From the NCBI GenBank assembly GCA_021789975.1, contig JAJYIT010000008.1:1-64000 (forward strand): a stretch of 64,000 bases of DNA, in the 5' to 3' direction. A model generated the notes under the pieces. It did no database searches. It was not told the origin of the DNA and saw only the letters and a list, made by a program, of their open reading frames with translations. The position numbers and the translations under genes were made by a program. This DNA is from Bacteroidota bacterium. GTDB lineage: Bacteria; Bacteroidota; Ignavibacteria; Kryptoniales; JAKASW01. Shown one piece after another: positions 34,752-42,829 of this stretch; position 1 is the first letter of the stretch, and each line of letters starts with the position of its first letter.

Positions 34752-35865
34752 CAAATGTTTTGGCATCAACTAGAATTCTTGCAATCCTCTCGGCAGCCTT
34801 CCCGTCCCACAGGTCCGGCACTCTGCTCTTCTTCCATTCACCGGCATAGCATTTCTCAACTAAGTCAATGACTTTTTCTGACGATAGGCCCGTGAGCACG
34901 TTCGTTCCCAGTTCGAGTGTAATCGGCCGCTCTGTGTTCTCGCGCATCGTTATGCAGGGTACATCCAGGAACGTCGACTCCTCCTGAATTCCGCCGGAGT
35001 CTGTAAGTATCACTCTTGCATCCATCATCAGGTTGAGGAAGTCGAGGTAGCCCAGTGGGTCAGTCAGCACCAGGTTCTTCACCTCCGCAAAATGCGACGA
35101 TAGACCGAATTCTTCAATACGTTTCCTCGTCCTTGGATGAACGGGGAAAATTATCGGCCCGTGCTTTTCGGTAGCCTGGAAAATCTTCAGAATGGTTTGA
35201 AGATTCCCCTTTTCGTCAACATTACTCGGACGGTGTAGCGTCACAAGCGTGTAAGACCGGGGGAGCAGCCTATCTCCACTTGTGGCTGATAGCTGTTGTC
35301 TAATAGCTGACAGCTTTGCTTTCTCTTTGTAAAGCGCCAGCGAATCTACCATGACGTCGCCCACAAGAAACACTTTCTCGTCTGCAATTCCTTCATGCTT
35401 CAGGTTTACCACGCCGCTTTCCTCTGTGACGAACAGGTAGTCACTGAGAACATCGGTGACCATCCGGTTGATCTCTTCCGGCATGGTACGGTCGAAACTC
35501 CGCAGACCTGCTTCCACATGAGCCACGGGTATCCAGAGCTTCGCAGAAGTCAGGCTGCACGCAACGGTCGAGTTAACATCGCCGACGACGATGACCAGGT
35601 CGGGCTTCTCGCGCACCAGCACTTTCTCGAATTCGACCATGACCTTGGCAGTTTGCTCCGCATGAGTGCCGGAACCAACGCCAAGGTAAACGTCCGGCTT
35701 CGGCAGCTCAAGGTCGTCGAAAAAGACTTTCGACATGTTTGCATCGTAATGCTGGCCGGTGTGAACGATCATGTGCTGCACCGAACTGTACTTTCCGAAG
35801 GCACGATGCAGCGGAGCGACCTTCATGAAATTAGGACGAGCACCGACGACACTGATTATCTTCAA
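34744..35865 (-). CDS. wecB: UDP-N-acetylglucosamine 2-epimerase (non-hydrolysing)
   Basis: About 373 residues from a TTG at 35865, which gives the standard opening MKIISVVGARPNFMK; an ATG at 35892 would add nine residues. Conserved pieces: HTGQHYDANMS, GSGTHAEQTA, VVGDVNST, AHVEAGLRS, PEEINR, LTDSGGIQEE. The enzyme interconverts UDP-GlcNAc and UDP-ManNAc. Near residues 185-200 the loop before LVTLHRPSNVD carries KLSAIRQQLSATSG, encoded by the same GCTGATAG-type repeat found in the adaptor gene. Confidence 0.93.
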   Translation of the reverse strand: MKIISVVGARPNFMKVAPLHRAFGKYSSVQHMIVHTGQHYDANMSKVFFDDLELPKPDVYLGVGSGTHAEQTAKVMVEFEKVLVREKPDLVIVVGDVNSTVACSLTSAKLWIPVAHVEAGLRSFDRTMPEEINRMVTDVLSDYLFVTEESGVVNLKHEGIADEKVFLVGDVMVDSLALYKEKAKLSAIRQQLSATSGDRLLPRSYTLVTLHRPSNVDEKGNLQTILKIFQATEKHGPIIFPVHPRTRKRIEEFGLSSHFAEVKNLVLTDPLGYLDFLNLMMDARVILTDSGGIQEESTFLDVPCITMRENTERPITLELGTNVLTGLSSEKVIDLVEKCYAGEWKKSRVPDLWDGKAAERIARILVDAKTFEH

Positions 35866-35902
35866 TCCTTCAATCCTGAAATTTCTGAGCATTCATGTGT
35901 AA

Positions 35903-36372
35903 GAAATCCTAATATCTGAACCCTAAGCTCTAAATGAATTCAAATCACAAAACACAAATTACGAAAAGTCTCGCGAGATCGATTTTGTAATGATAGCACC
36001 GAACATTTTCATGAGCTCGGTCCCTTCTTGCATCAACTTCTGGTGTTCATCCTCTTTCCCTTGGGCACATCGCGCAAGTCTAAGCCAATATGCGCTCTCT
36101 TTCGATTCTTTTCGGCAGATCTTAATTCTCATCAAGAAATCCTTTTTTGCTCAATGCCTCGTTCGCTTCGATGCAATTAGCTCCGACAGATCCAGATGAG
36201 CGGATCAACTGTTTCCCGTGTTCCACCTTCCGAGCAGTCTTCGCGAGTCCATCGACAAATTCCCCAACTCTGCCAGCACATTTCTCCGTCCTCTCCTCCA
36301 GATCATACCGTTTTGAATTTTCTTCTTTCATTTGAAATTCTTTAGGCTTTAGATATTCGTGCTTAGAATTTC
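35903..36372 (-). mobile_element. Possible IVP cassette with imperfect inverted ends
   Basis: A 470-bp segment holding one S23/IVP-type gene. Its ends, 35903-35945 on the plus strand and 36372-36330 on the minus strand, align without gaps at 28 of 43 positions and share spaced CTAA motifs. Such genes are best known inside 23S rRNA intervening sequences; here it is in a polysaccharide operon. Movement is inferred only. Confidence 0.4.
35959..36331 (-). pseudogene. Four-helix-bundle S23/IVP-family protein, frameshifted
   Basis: The first 64 or so codons encode the family N-terminus (YDLEERTEKCAGRVGEFVDG, LIRSSGSVGANCIEANEALSKK). At a run of six A and two G (36141-36148 on this strand) the frame goes off by one base and stops five codons later. 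In the +1 frame the normal second half follows at once: DFLMRIKICRKESKES, YWLRL, ending at 35959. The S23/IVP fold is a homopentameric RNA-associated helical bundle of uncertain role. One missing base would restore a full protein of about 123 residues. Confidence 0.8.
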
Positions 36373-36378
36373 TTCACC

Positions 36379-37701
36379 TCACCTGCCATCTCCAAGTAGC
36401 ACAATCTTCTCCCTTCCCTTCTTCACCTGCTTCGTGGCGTTGCGCGCATCGATGACCAGCTTTGAATTCTTAATGATGAAATCATAGTCATAAGAGGAAT
36501 GGTCGGTCGTGATGAGGACACAATCGGCATCCTTCAGCAGCTTAGCCGTGATTCCGACCGACTTAAAGTCTTTGCCGTCGACATGGACCTGCGGAACGAA
36601 GGGGTCGTTATATACTATGTTTGTTGCTCCGTCCAGCAGTAGAAGTTCCATGACTTTCAAAGCGGGTGAATGACGGGTGTCATCGACGTCTTTCTTGAAG
36701 GCAGCACCGAGGATGACTATCCTGGCTTTCTTGAAACTCACAGGCTTGAAGCTAAGCTCCCGCTGTACCATGTTCCTGACGTAGAAAGGCATATTCTCAT
36801 TGACTTCCGCAGCCAGCGAGATGAAATTGGTTTGGAAGTCGTAGGCCTTTGCAAGCCATTCGAGATAGTAAGGATCGATCAGGATACAGTGTCCGCCGAT
36901 CCCGGGACCGGGGTAAAACGGCATGAACCCGAAAGGCTTTGTCGCGGCCGCGTCCACAACCTCCCAGATATTGACTCCACCCATCCTGTCACAGAGCTGT
37001 GCCAGCTCGTTCACGAGTGCTATATTGACGCTCCTGAAAATATTCTCGAGGAGCTTCTCCATTTCAGCGACCTTCGGGCCGGAGACCTTAATCACATCAG
37101 TTACACTGTGCTTGATTACAAGCGCGGCAAGTTCGGTACTTATTTCGTTGACGCCCCCGACGACCGTGGGGATGTTGTTAGTCTTGAATTTCTTATTGCC
37201 GGGATCTATGCGCTCCGGTGAAAATGCAAGGAAGAAATCCTTTCCTGCTTTCAGTCCGGTCTTCTCAAGTATCGGTTGAACATAACCCTCTGTGGTATTG
37301 GGAAAAGTGGTACTCCTCAGGACGATGATCTGATTTTTTCGAAGCCGTCTCGCAATCTCTTCCGCCGACTTCACGATGAAAGAAATATCAGGCTCCTTAT
37401 TCGCCGTAAAGGGGGTTGGAACGCAAATGAAGATGGCGTCGCATAGTCCGACGCCTTCATAGTTGCTCGCGGCGGAGAGCTTTCCAGAAGCGACGACTCT
37501 CTTGAAGTCCTCGTCATTCACGTCGTCAATATAGTTCCGCCCCTTGTTGACACTATCGACTTTTCTCGTGTCGAGATCGATTCCCAAGGTTTCGATCCCC
37601 TTGTTGGCAAATTCGACCGCAAGAGGCAGGCCGACATAACCAAGTCCGACAACCCCGATTCTTATCTTCCCTTTTGGTATTCTCGATTTCAACTCATCCA
37701 T
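36379..37701 (-). CDS. UDP-sugar 6-dehydrogenase (WecC/WbpA group)
   Basis: 440 residues. NAD loop GVVGLGYVGLPLA; central STTFPNTTEG, FSPERIDPGN and the dimer helix NVALVNELAQLC-like stretch. The catalytic Cys is in GPGIGGHCILIDPYYL (near 265). It oxidises C6 of a UDP-N-acetylhexosamine in two NAD+ steps to the uronic acid. With wecB next door UDP-ManNAcA is the likely product; UDP-GlcNAcA is the alternative, given the WbpE-like aminotransferase. GGAGGTAG precedes its ATG. Confidence 0.9.
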   Translation of the reverse strand: MDELKSRIPKGKIRIGVVGLGYVGLPLAVEFANKGIETLGIDLDTRKVDSVNKGRNYIDDVNDEDFKRVVASGKLSAASNYEGVGLCDAIFICVPTPFTANKEPDISFIVKSAEEIARRLRKNQIIVLRSTTFPNTTEGYVQPILEKTGLKAGKDFFLAFSPERIDPGNKKFKTNNIPTVVGGVNEISTELAALVIKHSVTDVIKVSGPKVAEMEKLLENIFRSVNIALVNELAQLCDRMGGVNIWEVVDAAATKPFGFMPFYPGPGIGGHCILIDPYYLEWLAKAYDFQTNFISLAAEVNENMPFYVRNMVQRELSFKPVSFKKARIVILGAAFKKDVDDTRHSPALKVMELLLLDGATNIVYNDPFVPQVHVDGKDFKSVGITAKLLKDADCVLITTDHSSYDYDFIIKNSKLVIDARNATKQVKKGREKIVLLGDGR

Positions 37702-37786
37702 AGATACTACCTCCTAGCACGATTTGTGAATAATTGATGCTTACGTTTTGCCCTAATTTGAGCACCCGCTATTTGAGAGGAGTGCC

Positions 37787-38809
37787 TTATCGCTCTTTAC
37801 CGTATTGTTGTCTGTAGTAGTTCTGGTACTCTCCGGATATGATTCTACCCCACCACTTCTCATTTTGAAGGTACCACTTCATAGTTTCTGCCATTCCCTC
37901 TTCGAAAGATCGGCAGGGTTTCCACCCAAGTTCCACTTCAATCTTTGAAGAATCCATCGCATACCGCCGGTCGTGTCCCGGTCTGTCGGTCACATATTTA
38001 AGAAGACTTTCAGGCTTTCCGAGCCTGGCAAGAATCATTTTTGCCATGTCTATGTTATGCACCTCATTCGACCCGCCGATATTGTAAACTTCACCCACTT
38101 TGCCGTTGAACAAAACGGTCTCGATCGCCCTGCAGTGGTCCTCGACAAATATCCAGTCCCTGACGTTCATCCCATCGCCGTAAATCGGCACCACCTTGTC
38201 TTGCATGGCATTGACTATCATAAGCGGAATGAATTTTTCAGGAAACTGGTAAGGACCATAATTGTTGGAACAACGGGTTATCAAGGTCGGCAGGCCGAAT
38301 GTCTTATCCCATGCCTTCGCAAGGAGGTCGGCGCTCGCTTTGCTGGCGGAATACGGACTGTTCGGAGAAATGGGAGTAGTCTCCTTGAACTTCCCGCTAG
38401 GACCAAGCGAACCGTAAACCTCATCGGTGGAAATTTGGAGAAACCGGTCCACGCCGAATTCTCTCGCCGCTTCAAGGAGCGTCATGGTGCCGCGGACGTT
38501 GGTATCGACAAACACTTGCGGACCGAGTATACTGCGATCAACATGTGACTCCGCGGCGAAATTGACTACTGCATCGAAATGCCACTCATGAAAGAGCCTG
38601 CCTACCAATGAGGCATCGGAAATATCTCCGCGATAGAAGTGGTAATGCAGGTTGGACTCGACGTCACGCAAACTCTCCAGATTCCCCGCGTAAGTCAGTT
38701 TGTCGAGGTTGATAAGATCGATCTCTTTGTGTGAGTCCAGAAAGAGTCTGATGAAGTTGCTGCCGATGAAACCAGCCCCGCCCGTGACAAGCAAACTTTT
38801 TAGAATCAA
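37787..38809 (-). CDS. rfbB: dTDP-glucose 4,6-dehydratase
   Basis: 340 residues. NAD loop TGGAGFIGSNF, FAAESHVDRSI, the active-site STDEVYGSLG and Y-xxx-K in YSASKASADLL, then TRCSNNYGPYQFPEK and NVRDWIFVEDHC. These are diagnostic of RmlB, which makes dTDP-4-keto-6-deoxyglucose. It starts at TTG. It is the first gene of the minus-strand polysaccharide run. The rmlA thymidylyltransferase that makes its substrate is not in the window. Confidence 0.95.
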   Translation of the reverse strand: MILKSLLVTGGAGFIGSNFIRLFLDSHKEIDLINLDKLTYAGNLESLRDVESNLHYHFYRGDISDASLVGRLFHEWHFDAVVNFAAESHVDRSILGPQVFVDTNVRGTMTLLEAAREFGVDRFLQISTDEVYGSLGPSGKFKETTPISPNSPYSASKASADLLAKAWDKTFGLPTLITRCSNNYGPYQFPEKFIPLMIVNAMQDKVVPIYGDGMNVRDWIFVEDHCRAIETVLFNGKVGEVYNIGGSNEVHNIDMAKMILARLGKPESLLKYVTDRPGHDRRYAMDSSKIEVELGWKPCRSFEEGMAETMKWYLQNEKWWGRIISGEYQNYYRQQYGKER

Positions 38810-38938
38810 TTCTGCAACTTTCCCGTATCAGTAAGATGAAATCGTAAGGTTACCTAGCTAACTCGGATTGCGAACCACGATTGTGATTCATTAACACTGA
38901 ATATATCAATTAGTGTTTCGACTTTCAACGTGAACTCC

Positions 38939-38967
38939 TTGTAAATTCCTCCACCAACACTTATTTT
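38939..38967 (+). promoter_or_regulatory. Probable rpmB promoter
   Basis: TTGTAA (38939-38944), 17-bp spacer, TATTTT (38962-38967). Transcription would start near 38974, leaving a short leader with GGAG before the rpmB start. Confidence 0.5.
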
Positions 38968-38989
38968 ACATAAAATTTTGGAGCAACTA

Positions 38990-39181
38990 ATGGCAAAAGT
39001 TTGTGAGATTTGTGGCAAGAAGCCGGTTTATGGTCATAATGTCAGCCACGCACACAATATCACCAATCGCAGATGGAACCCCAACCTCCAGAGTGTTCGA
39101 GCTATCGTTGATGGCAAGGTGAAGCGAATGAAGGTCTGTGCATCATGCATCAAACAGGGACGCGTTCGCAAAGCGGCATAG
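38990..39181 (+). CDS. rpmB: 50S ribosomal protein L28
   Basis: 63 residues from the ATG at 38990, which has GGAG 7 nt upstream; a TTG at 38978 overlaps that site and is rejected. Typical L28 features are [15 protein letters not shown] and the basic middle. It keeps the zinc-binding type: Cys 5, 8, 50 and 53. It is a single gene, without the usual rpmG next to it, divergent from rfbB and convergent with the AI-2E family gene. Confidence 0.96.
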   Translation: MAKVCEICGKKPVYGHNVSHAHNITNRRWNPNLQSVRAIVDGKVKRMKVCASCIKQGRVRKAA

Positions 39182-39233
39182 CGGGTAACTCCAGGCAACT
39201 TAGTCAGGAAGGAGCCCCTAAGGGGTTAATGAT

Positions 39234-40325
39234 TCAAATGGGGCTGGGCTTCCGAAGCTTAGAGCTTTCCTGAAACTTCGTTTTAGTAACGGAATACGAC
39301 TCCAGCCCCCAGTAAGTCTCTTTGGCCACTACCCTTAAAACAGTATATAGCGGGATAGCTAGGACCATCCCGAGAACGCCTTTCACCTCGGCCGCAATTA
39401 ATATCAGGAGTACGACCGTTAGCGGGTGCATCGACGCGCCTCGTGAATAGACTATCGGGACAATCAACAAATCGTCGGCAAGCCTAATCGCAACAAAGAG
39501 CGCTACTATCGGCAGTAGCATGCTTAGATTCCCGCTCTGGATAAGCGAGACAAGAATCGCCGGTACAGCGCCGACAACCGGCCCCAGGTACGGTATGAGA
39601 TTGGCAAGCCCGGCTGCGACACCGATAATGACGGCGTACTTGACCCCCATGATGGAGAGGCCTATAACTGAGAGTGCCCCTACGATGGCTGCTTCAATGA
39701 GCCATGCCCTGATGTATCTGCCAAGTTGCACGCCGATCTTGTGAAGAACGTTAAGAGTCATCTCGAAGTACCTGTTCGGAACAAGAGATATCAGCCTGCC
39801 CAGGATCAAATCGCCATCCTTCAAGAAGAAGAAAGTAACGAAGGGAACGATTATCATCACAAGCAGAAGCGAGCCGATACTTGTCACGATCGAGAGCCAC
39901 TTTCCAGTCAGGTCTATGATTATCTGGTTTACTTTATCCAGTATATCTCCGAGCTTCAAAAAGGGGATGGCGTTTTGCATCTCAGTTTGCATGGACTGCA
40001 GTTTTTGCGCGAAGTTCGGCGCCGTAACTGCATTCTCGAGACTTGTGATTTGCGCAAGCACAGGCGGAAGAAGGGTCCTCAGAAGAGCGAATAGGAGAAG
40101 CGCAATGAGGAGGTACACAGCCATTATACCATAAATTCTTTGTAAACCCCTCGTCTCAAGTGCAGATACTACCGGAGCAAGAAGGAACGTCATCAATATC
40201 GATAGGATTACCAGAACGAAAACGCTGCCCAGAAGGGAGAGCGTGTAGAGGATTAGAAGTATTACGACAACCAAAAGGAATACTTTGAAACGATTGGACC
40301 TAAGAATCCATGGCATCCGGGTCAC
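39234..40325 (-). CDS. AI-2E family transporter (UPF0118/PerM)
   Basis: 363 residues with eight or so membrane helices in the family's order: three N-terminal, a soluble amphipathic segment (about 95-150) and the C-terminal group with VPFVTFFFLKDG, IPYLGPVVGAVPA and VLLILIAAEVKGVLGMVLAIPLY. Members have been linked to autoinducer-2 export and Na+/H+ antiport, so the substrate is open. It starts at GTG 40325 (or ATG 40316) inside the end of recX, so the two are coupled. Confidence 0.9.
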   Translation of the reverse strand: MTRMPWILRSNRFKVFLLVVVILLILYTLSLLGSVFVLVILSILMTFLLAPVVSALETRGLQRIYGIMAVYLLIALLLFALLRTLLPPVLAQITSLENAVTAPNFAQKLQSMQTEMQNAIPFLKLGDILDKVNQIIIDLTGKWLSIVTSIGSLLLVMIIVPFVTFFFLKDGDLILGRLISLVPNRYFEMTLNVLHKIGVQLGRYIRAWLIEAAIVGALSVIGLSIMGVKYAVIIGVAAGLANLIPYLGPVVGAVPAILVSLIQSGNLSMLLPIVALFVAIRLADDLLIVPIVYSRGASMHPLTVVLLILIAAEVKGVLGMVLAIPLYTVLRVVAKETYWGLESYSVTKTKFQESSKLRKPSPI

Positions 40326-40956
40326 CGTTGATTAGCTTGCGAACAACTTTCCTAACTATTTCCCACTCAAAGCCGCGTCTCATCAGAAACGCGACGAGCT
40401 TCTCACGGAGCCGGTTAACATCGCTGTCTCTAAGCGAGCGGAGTTTCGATTCCCCGGCCCGCAGCGCAAGCTCCATCTGGTTTTCTTCGGTGGAAACCTC
40501 GGCGACAGATCTTCGAGCAAGCTCCTTATCGATCCCTTTTTCCCGGAGTCGCCTTTCCAGCTCTCTCTTCCCAATCGGCTTGGAGGCGATCTTGCTCGTG
40601 ATGAAAGCATCCGCAAATTTTGAATCGTCGACGAGTCCAAGATAGGCAAACCTCTCGACGACTCTTGCTCCGATCGCGGGAGGAAAATTTTTCTTTAAGA
40701 GTCGCTGCTCCAGCTCGCTTGCAGTCCTCATGCGGTAGGCTACGAGTCTTACCGCGGCAGAATAAGCATCATGGTACATCTGCGCATCGTGAATTTCCGC
40801 CATTTTTTCCCCAGAGATTTCGTCTCCACGTCTCAAGGCAAAATCAATCAGGATTTCCCGACTTACCGACACAGAGACACCATCGTCCATGACGATTTCA
40901 AATCTCCCTCCGCGACGGCCTTTTTCAATAGAGGCAATTCGCATTTCAGTTGACAA
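40300..40956 (-). CDS. recX: Regulatory protein RecX
   Basis: 218 residues: an N-terminal beta-rich region of about 60 residues (the RecX/SufR-like GGRFEIVMDDG) and three three-helix units. The second unit reads AYRMRTASELEQRLLKKNF, the third GKRELERRLREKGIDKELARRSV. RecX caps RecA filaments and inhibits recombinase activity. It sits about 100 bp downstream of recA in the same direction, as in many bacteria. Confidence 0.93.
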   Translation of the reverse strand: MSTEMRIASIEKGRRGGRFEIVMDDGVSVSVSREILIDFALRRGDEISGEKMAEIHDAQMYHDAYSAAVRLVAYRMRTASELEQRLLKKNFPPAIGARVVERFAYLGLVDDSKFADAFITSKIASKPIGKRELERRLREKGIDKELARRSVAEVSTEENQMELALRAGESKLRSLRDSDVNRLREKLVAFLMRRGFEWEIVRKVVRKLINGDPDAMDS

Positions 40957-40964
40957 CCGATGAG

Positions 40965-41090
40965 TGTTGGCTCATAGCTCGTAGTTACAGGCCCGGTACG
41001 ACGATTCCGGAAGTTCATAGGATTTAATTTCTATCAGCCATCAACTATGAGCAAGCTGCTACTTACTTCTTACTTTTTGCTTCCTGCTTT
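40965..41090. repeat. Dispersed repeat sequence between recX and recA
   Basis: Contains GGCTCATAGCTCGTAG (from 40970) and an inverted piece around 41031-41045 that carries 13 bases matching the GCTGATGG/GCTGATAG repeat of 12972-13000. It continues as AAGAAGTAAGTAGCAGC-like sequence into the last codons of recA. Confidence 0.55.
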
Positions 41091-42148
41091 TCGCTTTTCC
41101 CGTCAGGCTTCTCTGCCTTGTCAGGTGACTTGCTGTTTGCACCGTTTGAAGAGGTGATCCCAAGTTTGGTGCGTACTTCGGTCTCCATGTCCTTGAGGGC
41201 AGTAGGGTTCTCCTGGAAATATTTCTTAGCTGCCTCTCTTCCCTGGCCGAGCCTGTCGTTCCTGAATGAGAACCATGTACCGCTCTTCTGTACGATGTTG
41301 TTTTCCACGGCGACATCAAGTAAGTCTCCGATCCGTGAAATCCCTTCACTGTAAGCTATATCGAACTCAACTTCCTTGAACGGCGGCGCCACCTTGTTCT
41401 TGACAACCTTAACCCGCACCCTGTTGCCGATTATTTCCGAACCTTCCTTGATGTGGTCCCGTTTTCGAATATCGAGTCTGACTGCCGCATAGAACTTGAG
41501 CGCGTTGCCACCGGTCGTGGTTTCCGGGTTACCGTAGACGACCCCGATTTTACTTCGCAGCTGGTTTGTGAAAATGACAGACGTGTTGCTCTTGTTGATA
41601 GCGGCCGTAAGTTTGCGAAGCGCCTGAGACATCAGTCTCGCTTGCGCTCCCATCTGGGCGTCGCCCATCTCGCCTTCAATCTCTGCACGCGGTGTAAGAG
41701 CAGCAACCGAGTCGATGACGACAACATCGATCGCTCCGCTTCTCACGAGGGTCTCCACGATATCGAGTGCCTGCTCGCCGAACTCCGGCTGCGAGAGAAG
41801 GAGATTGTTGGTGTCAACTCCGATGCGTTTCGCGTAATTAAGATCCAGAGCATGCTCGGCATCGATGAACGCGGCCATGCCACCGAGCTTCTGAGCCTCG
41901 GCAATGACACCGAGACATAGTGTTGTTTTGCCGGAAGACTCGGGTCCAAAAATCTCAGTGATTCTCCCGCGAGGAATCCCTCCAATGCCCAATGCCCAAT
42001 CTAGAGAAATCGAACCGGTGGAAATTGCATCGATCTTGGCAATCGGGCCTTCACCCATCTTCATGACGGCACCCTTGCCATAGTCCCTCTCGATCTGGTT
42101 GAGCGCGACCTCCAATGCCTTCAGTTTGGCTTCTTTCTCTTCAGCCAT
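41063..42148 (-). CDS. recA: Recombinase RecA
   Basis: 361 residues, full length. Walker A GPESSGKT (68-75), MAW-type [10 protein letters not shown], Walker [12 protein letters not shown], and the L2 region [18 protein letters not shown]. It forms the ATP-dependent strand-exchange filament. The last 25 residues are Lys/Glu/Ser-rich ([11 protein letters not shown]), as usual, though here the DNA merges into repeat sequence. It follows thpR by 27 bp with no room for its own SOS box there; control probably comes from upstream in the pgsA-cinA run. Confidence 0.98.
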   Translation of the reverse strand: MAEEKEAKLKALEVALNQIERDYGKGAVMKMGEGPIAKIDAISTGSISLDWALGIGGIPRGRITEIFGPESSGKTTLCLGVIAEAQKLGGMAAFIDAEHALDLNYAKRIGVDTNNLLLSQPEFGEQALDIVETLVRSGAIDVVVIDSVAALTPRAEIEGEMGDAQMGAQARLMSQALRKLTAAINKSNTSVIFTNQLRSKIGVVYGNPETTTGGNALKFYAAVRLDIRKRDHIKEGSEIIGNRVRVKVVKNKVAPPFKEVEFDIAYSEGISRIGDLLDVAVENNIVQKSGTWFSFRNDRLGQGREAAKKYFQENPTALKDMETEVRTKLGITSSNGANSKSPDKAEKPDGKSEKQEAKSKK

Positions 42149-42175
42149 TTCTCAAACTCCTTTCAAAGATTAAAT

Positions 42176-42787
42176 TCAGCCGACGGATGGATCTCGTCGG
42201 CCCTGCTCCAGTTGAAACTCTCTTAGTATTCTATACCTTGACCCACCTGGGTTCAACGTGCTTTCGAAAAGCGCAACGCTGGTTGGGAAGAATTGCTCCA
42301 CGCTAAATTTACCTTCCGCCCAGAATTTCTCCAAATCTGGAAAAGTCTGACGTTTTTCGAATTCTGAGCCATGGTGGAGATTTCTTAGTCGCGCGATGGT
42401 GATGTGTGGTACGAATGCCCTCTCTTCCGGAAGGACTCCGAAACCGGCGGTTGCCTGCTTGATACTGTCGGCAATGCCCCCAAGGGAACCGCCATCTTCA
42501 GCATCGAGCCATATCCCCCTCCTTACACGCAAGCCGGGAAAATAGTGAATACCGGTGATCTTCGTCGAAGATGAGCGATGCTTTTCTGATTCCAGGACCT
42601 CGGCTGTCGATTCGAAAAGATAGCCTGATCTCGATTCGTCAAAGTCACCGATGAATTGGAGCGTGATGTGCAGCTTGTCCCTCGTTTCGAGCCTTGCTTC
42701 CGGAGAAACCAACTGGAGTTCTTTCTGAATGTCTTCGATCTCATTCTTTGTTACGTCCGGAAGCGTCGCGCCGAAAAATAGCCTAAT
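42176..42787 (-). CDS. thpR: RNA 2',3'-cyclic phosphodiesterase (ThpR/LigT), probable AUU start
   Basis: Two His-x-Thr-x motifs, HITLQFIG and HITIARL, about 80 residues apart mark the 2H phosphoesterase fold, which opens 2',3'-cyclic RNA ends. The first ordinary start in frame is a TTG at 42712, but that would drop the conserved N-terminal strand. In frame upstream the sequence reads (I)RLFFGATLPDVTKNEIEDI. The expected start codon is ATT at 42785-42787, with GAGAGG ten bases upstream and no ATG, GTG or TTG back to the previous stop. From ATT the length is 203 residues, normal for the family. Confidence 0.88.
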   Translation of the reverse strand: MRLFFGATLPDVTKNEIEDIQKELQLVSPEARLETRDKLHITLQFIGDFDESRSGYLFESTAEVLESEKHRSSSTKITGIHYFPGLRVRRGIWLDAEDGGSLGGIADSIKQATAGFGVLPEERAFVPHITIARLRNLHHGSEFEKRQTFPDLEKFWAEGKFSVEQFFPTSVALFESTLNPGGSRYRILREFQLEQGRRDPSVG

Positions 42788-42829
42788 GATATTTTTGCCT
42801 CTCTTTAAGCAAATCGTTTGTGGCGCGTA

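Noticed and set aside
36138-36150. Programmed -1 frameshift at the A6G run of the IVP gene
   Set aside because: The second half of the protein is in the +1 frame; a -1 shift runs into a stop within three codons.
39213-39227. Short hairpin AGCCCC-TAA-GGGGTT between rpmB and the AI-2E family gene as a terminator
   Set aside because: Only four G-C pairs plus two weak pairs, a three-base loop and no T-tract on either strand.
41063-41090. recA C-terminus as a repeat-derived addition
   Set aside because: RecA tails are normally charged and variable, so [11 protein letters not shown] needs no special origin even though repeat sequence follows.
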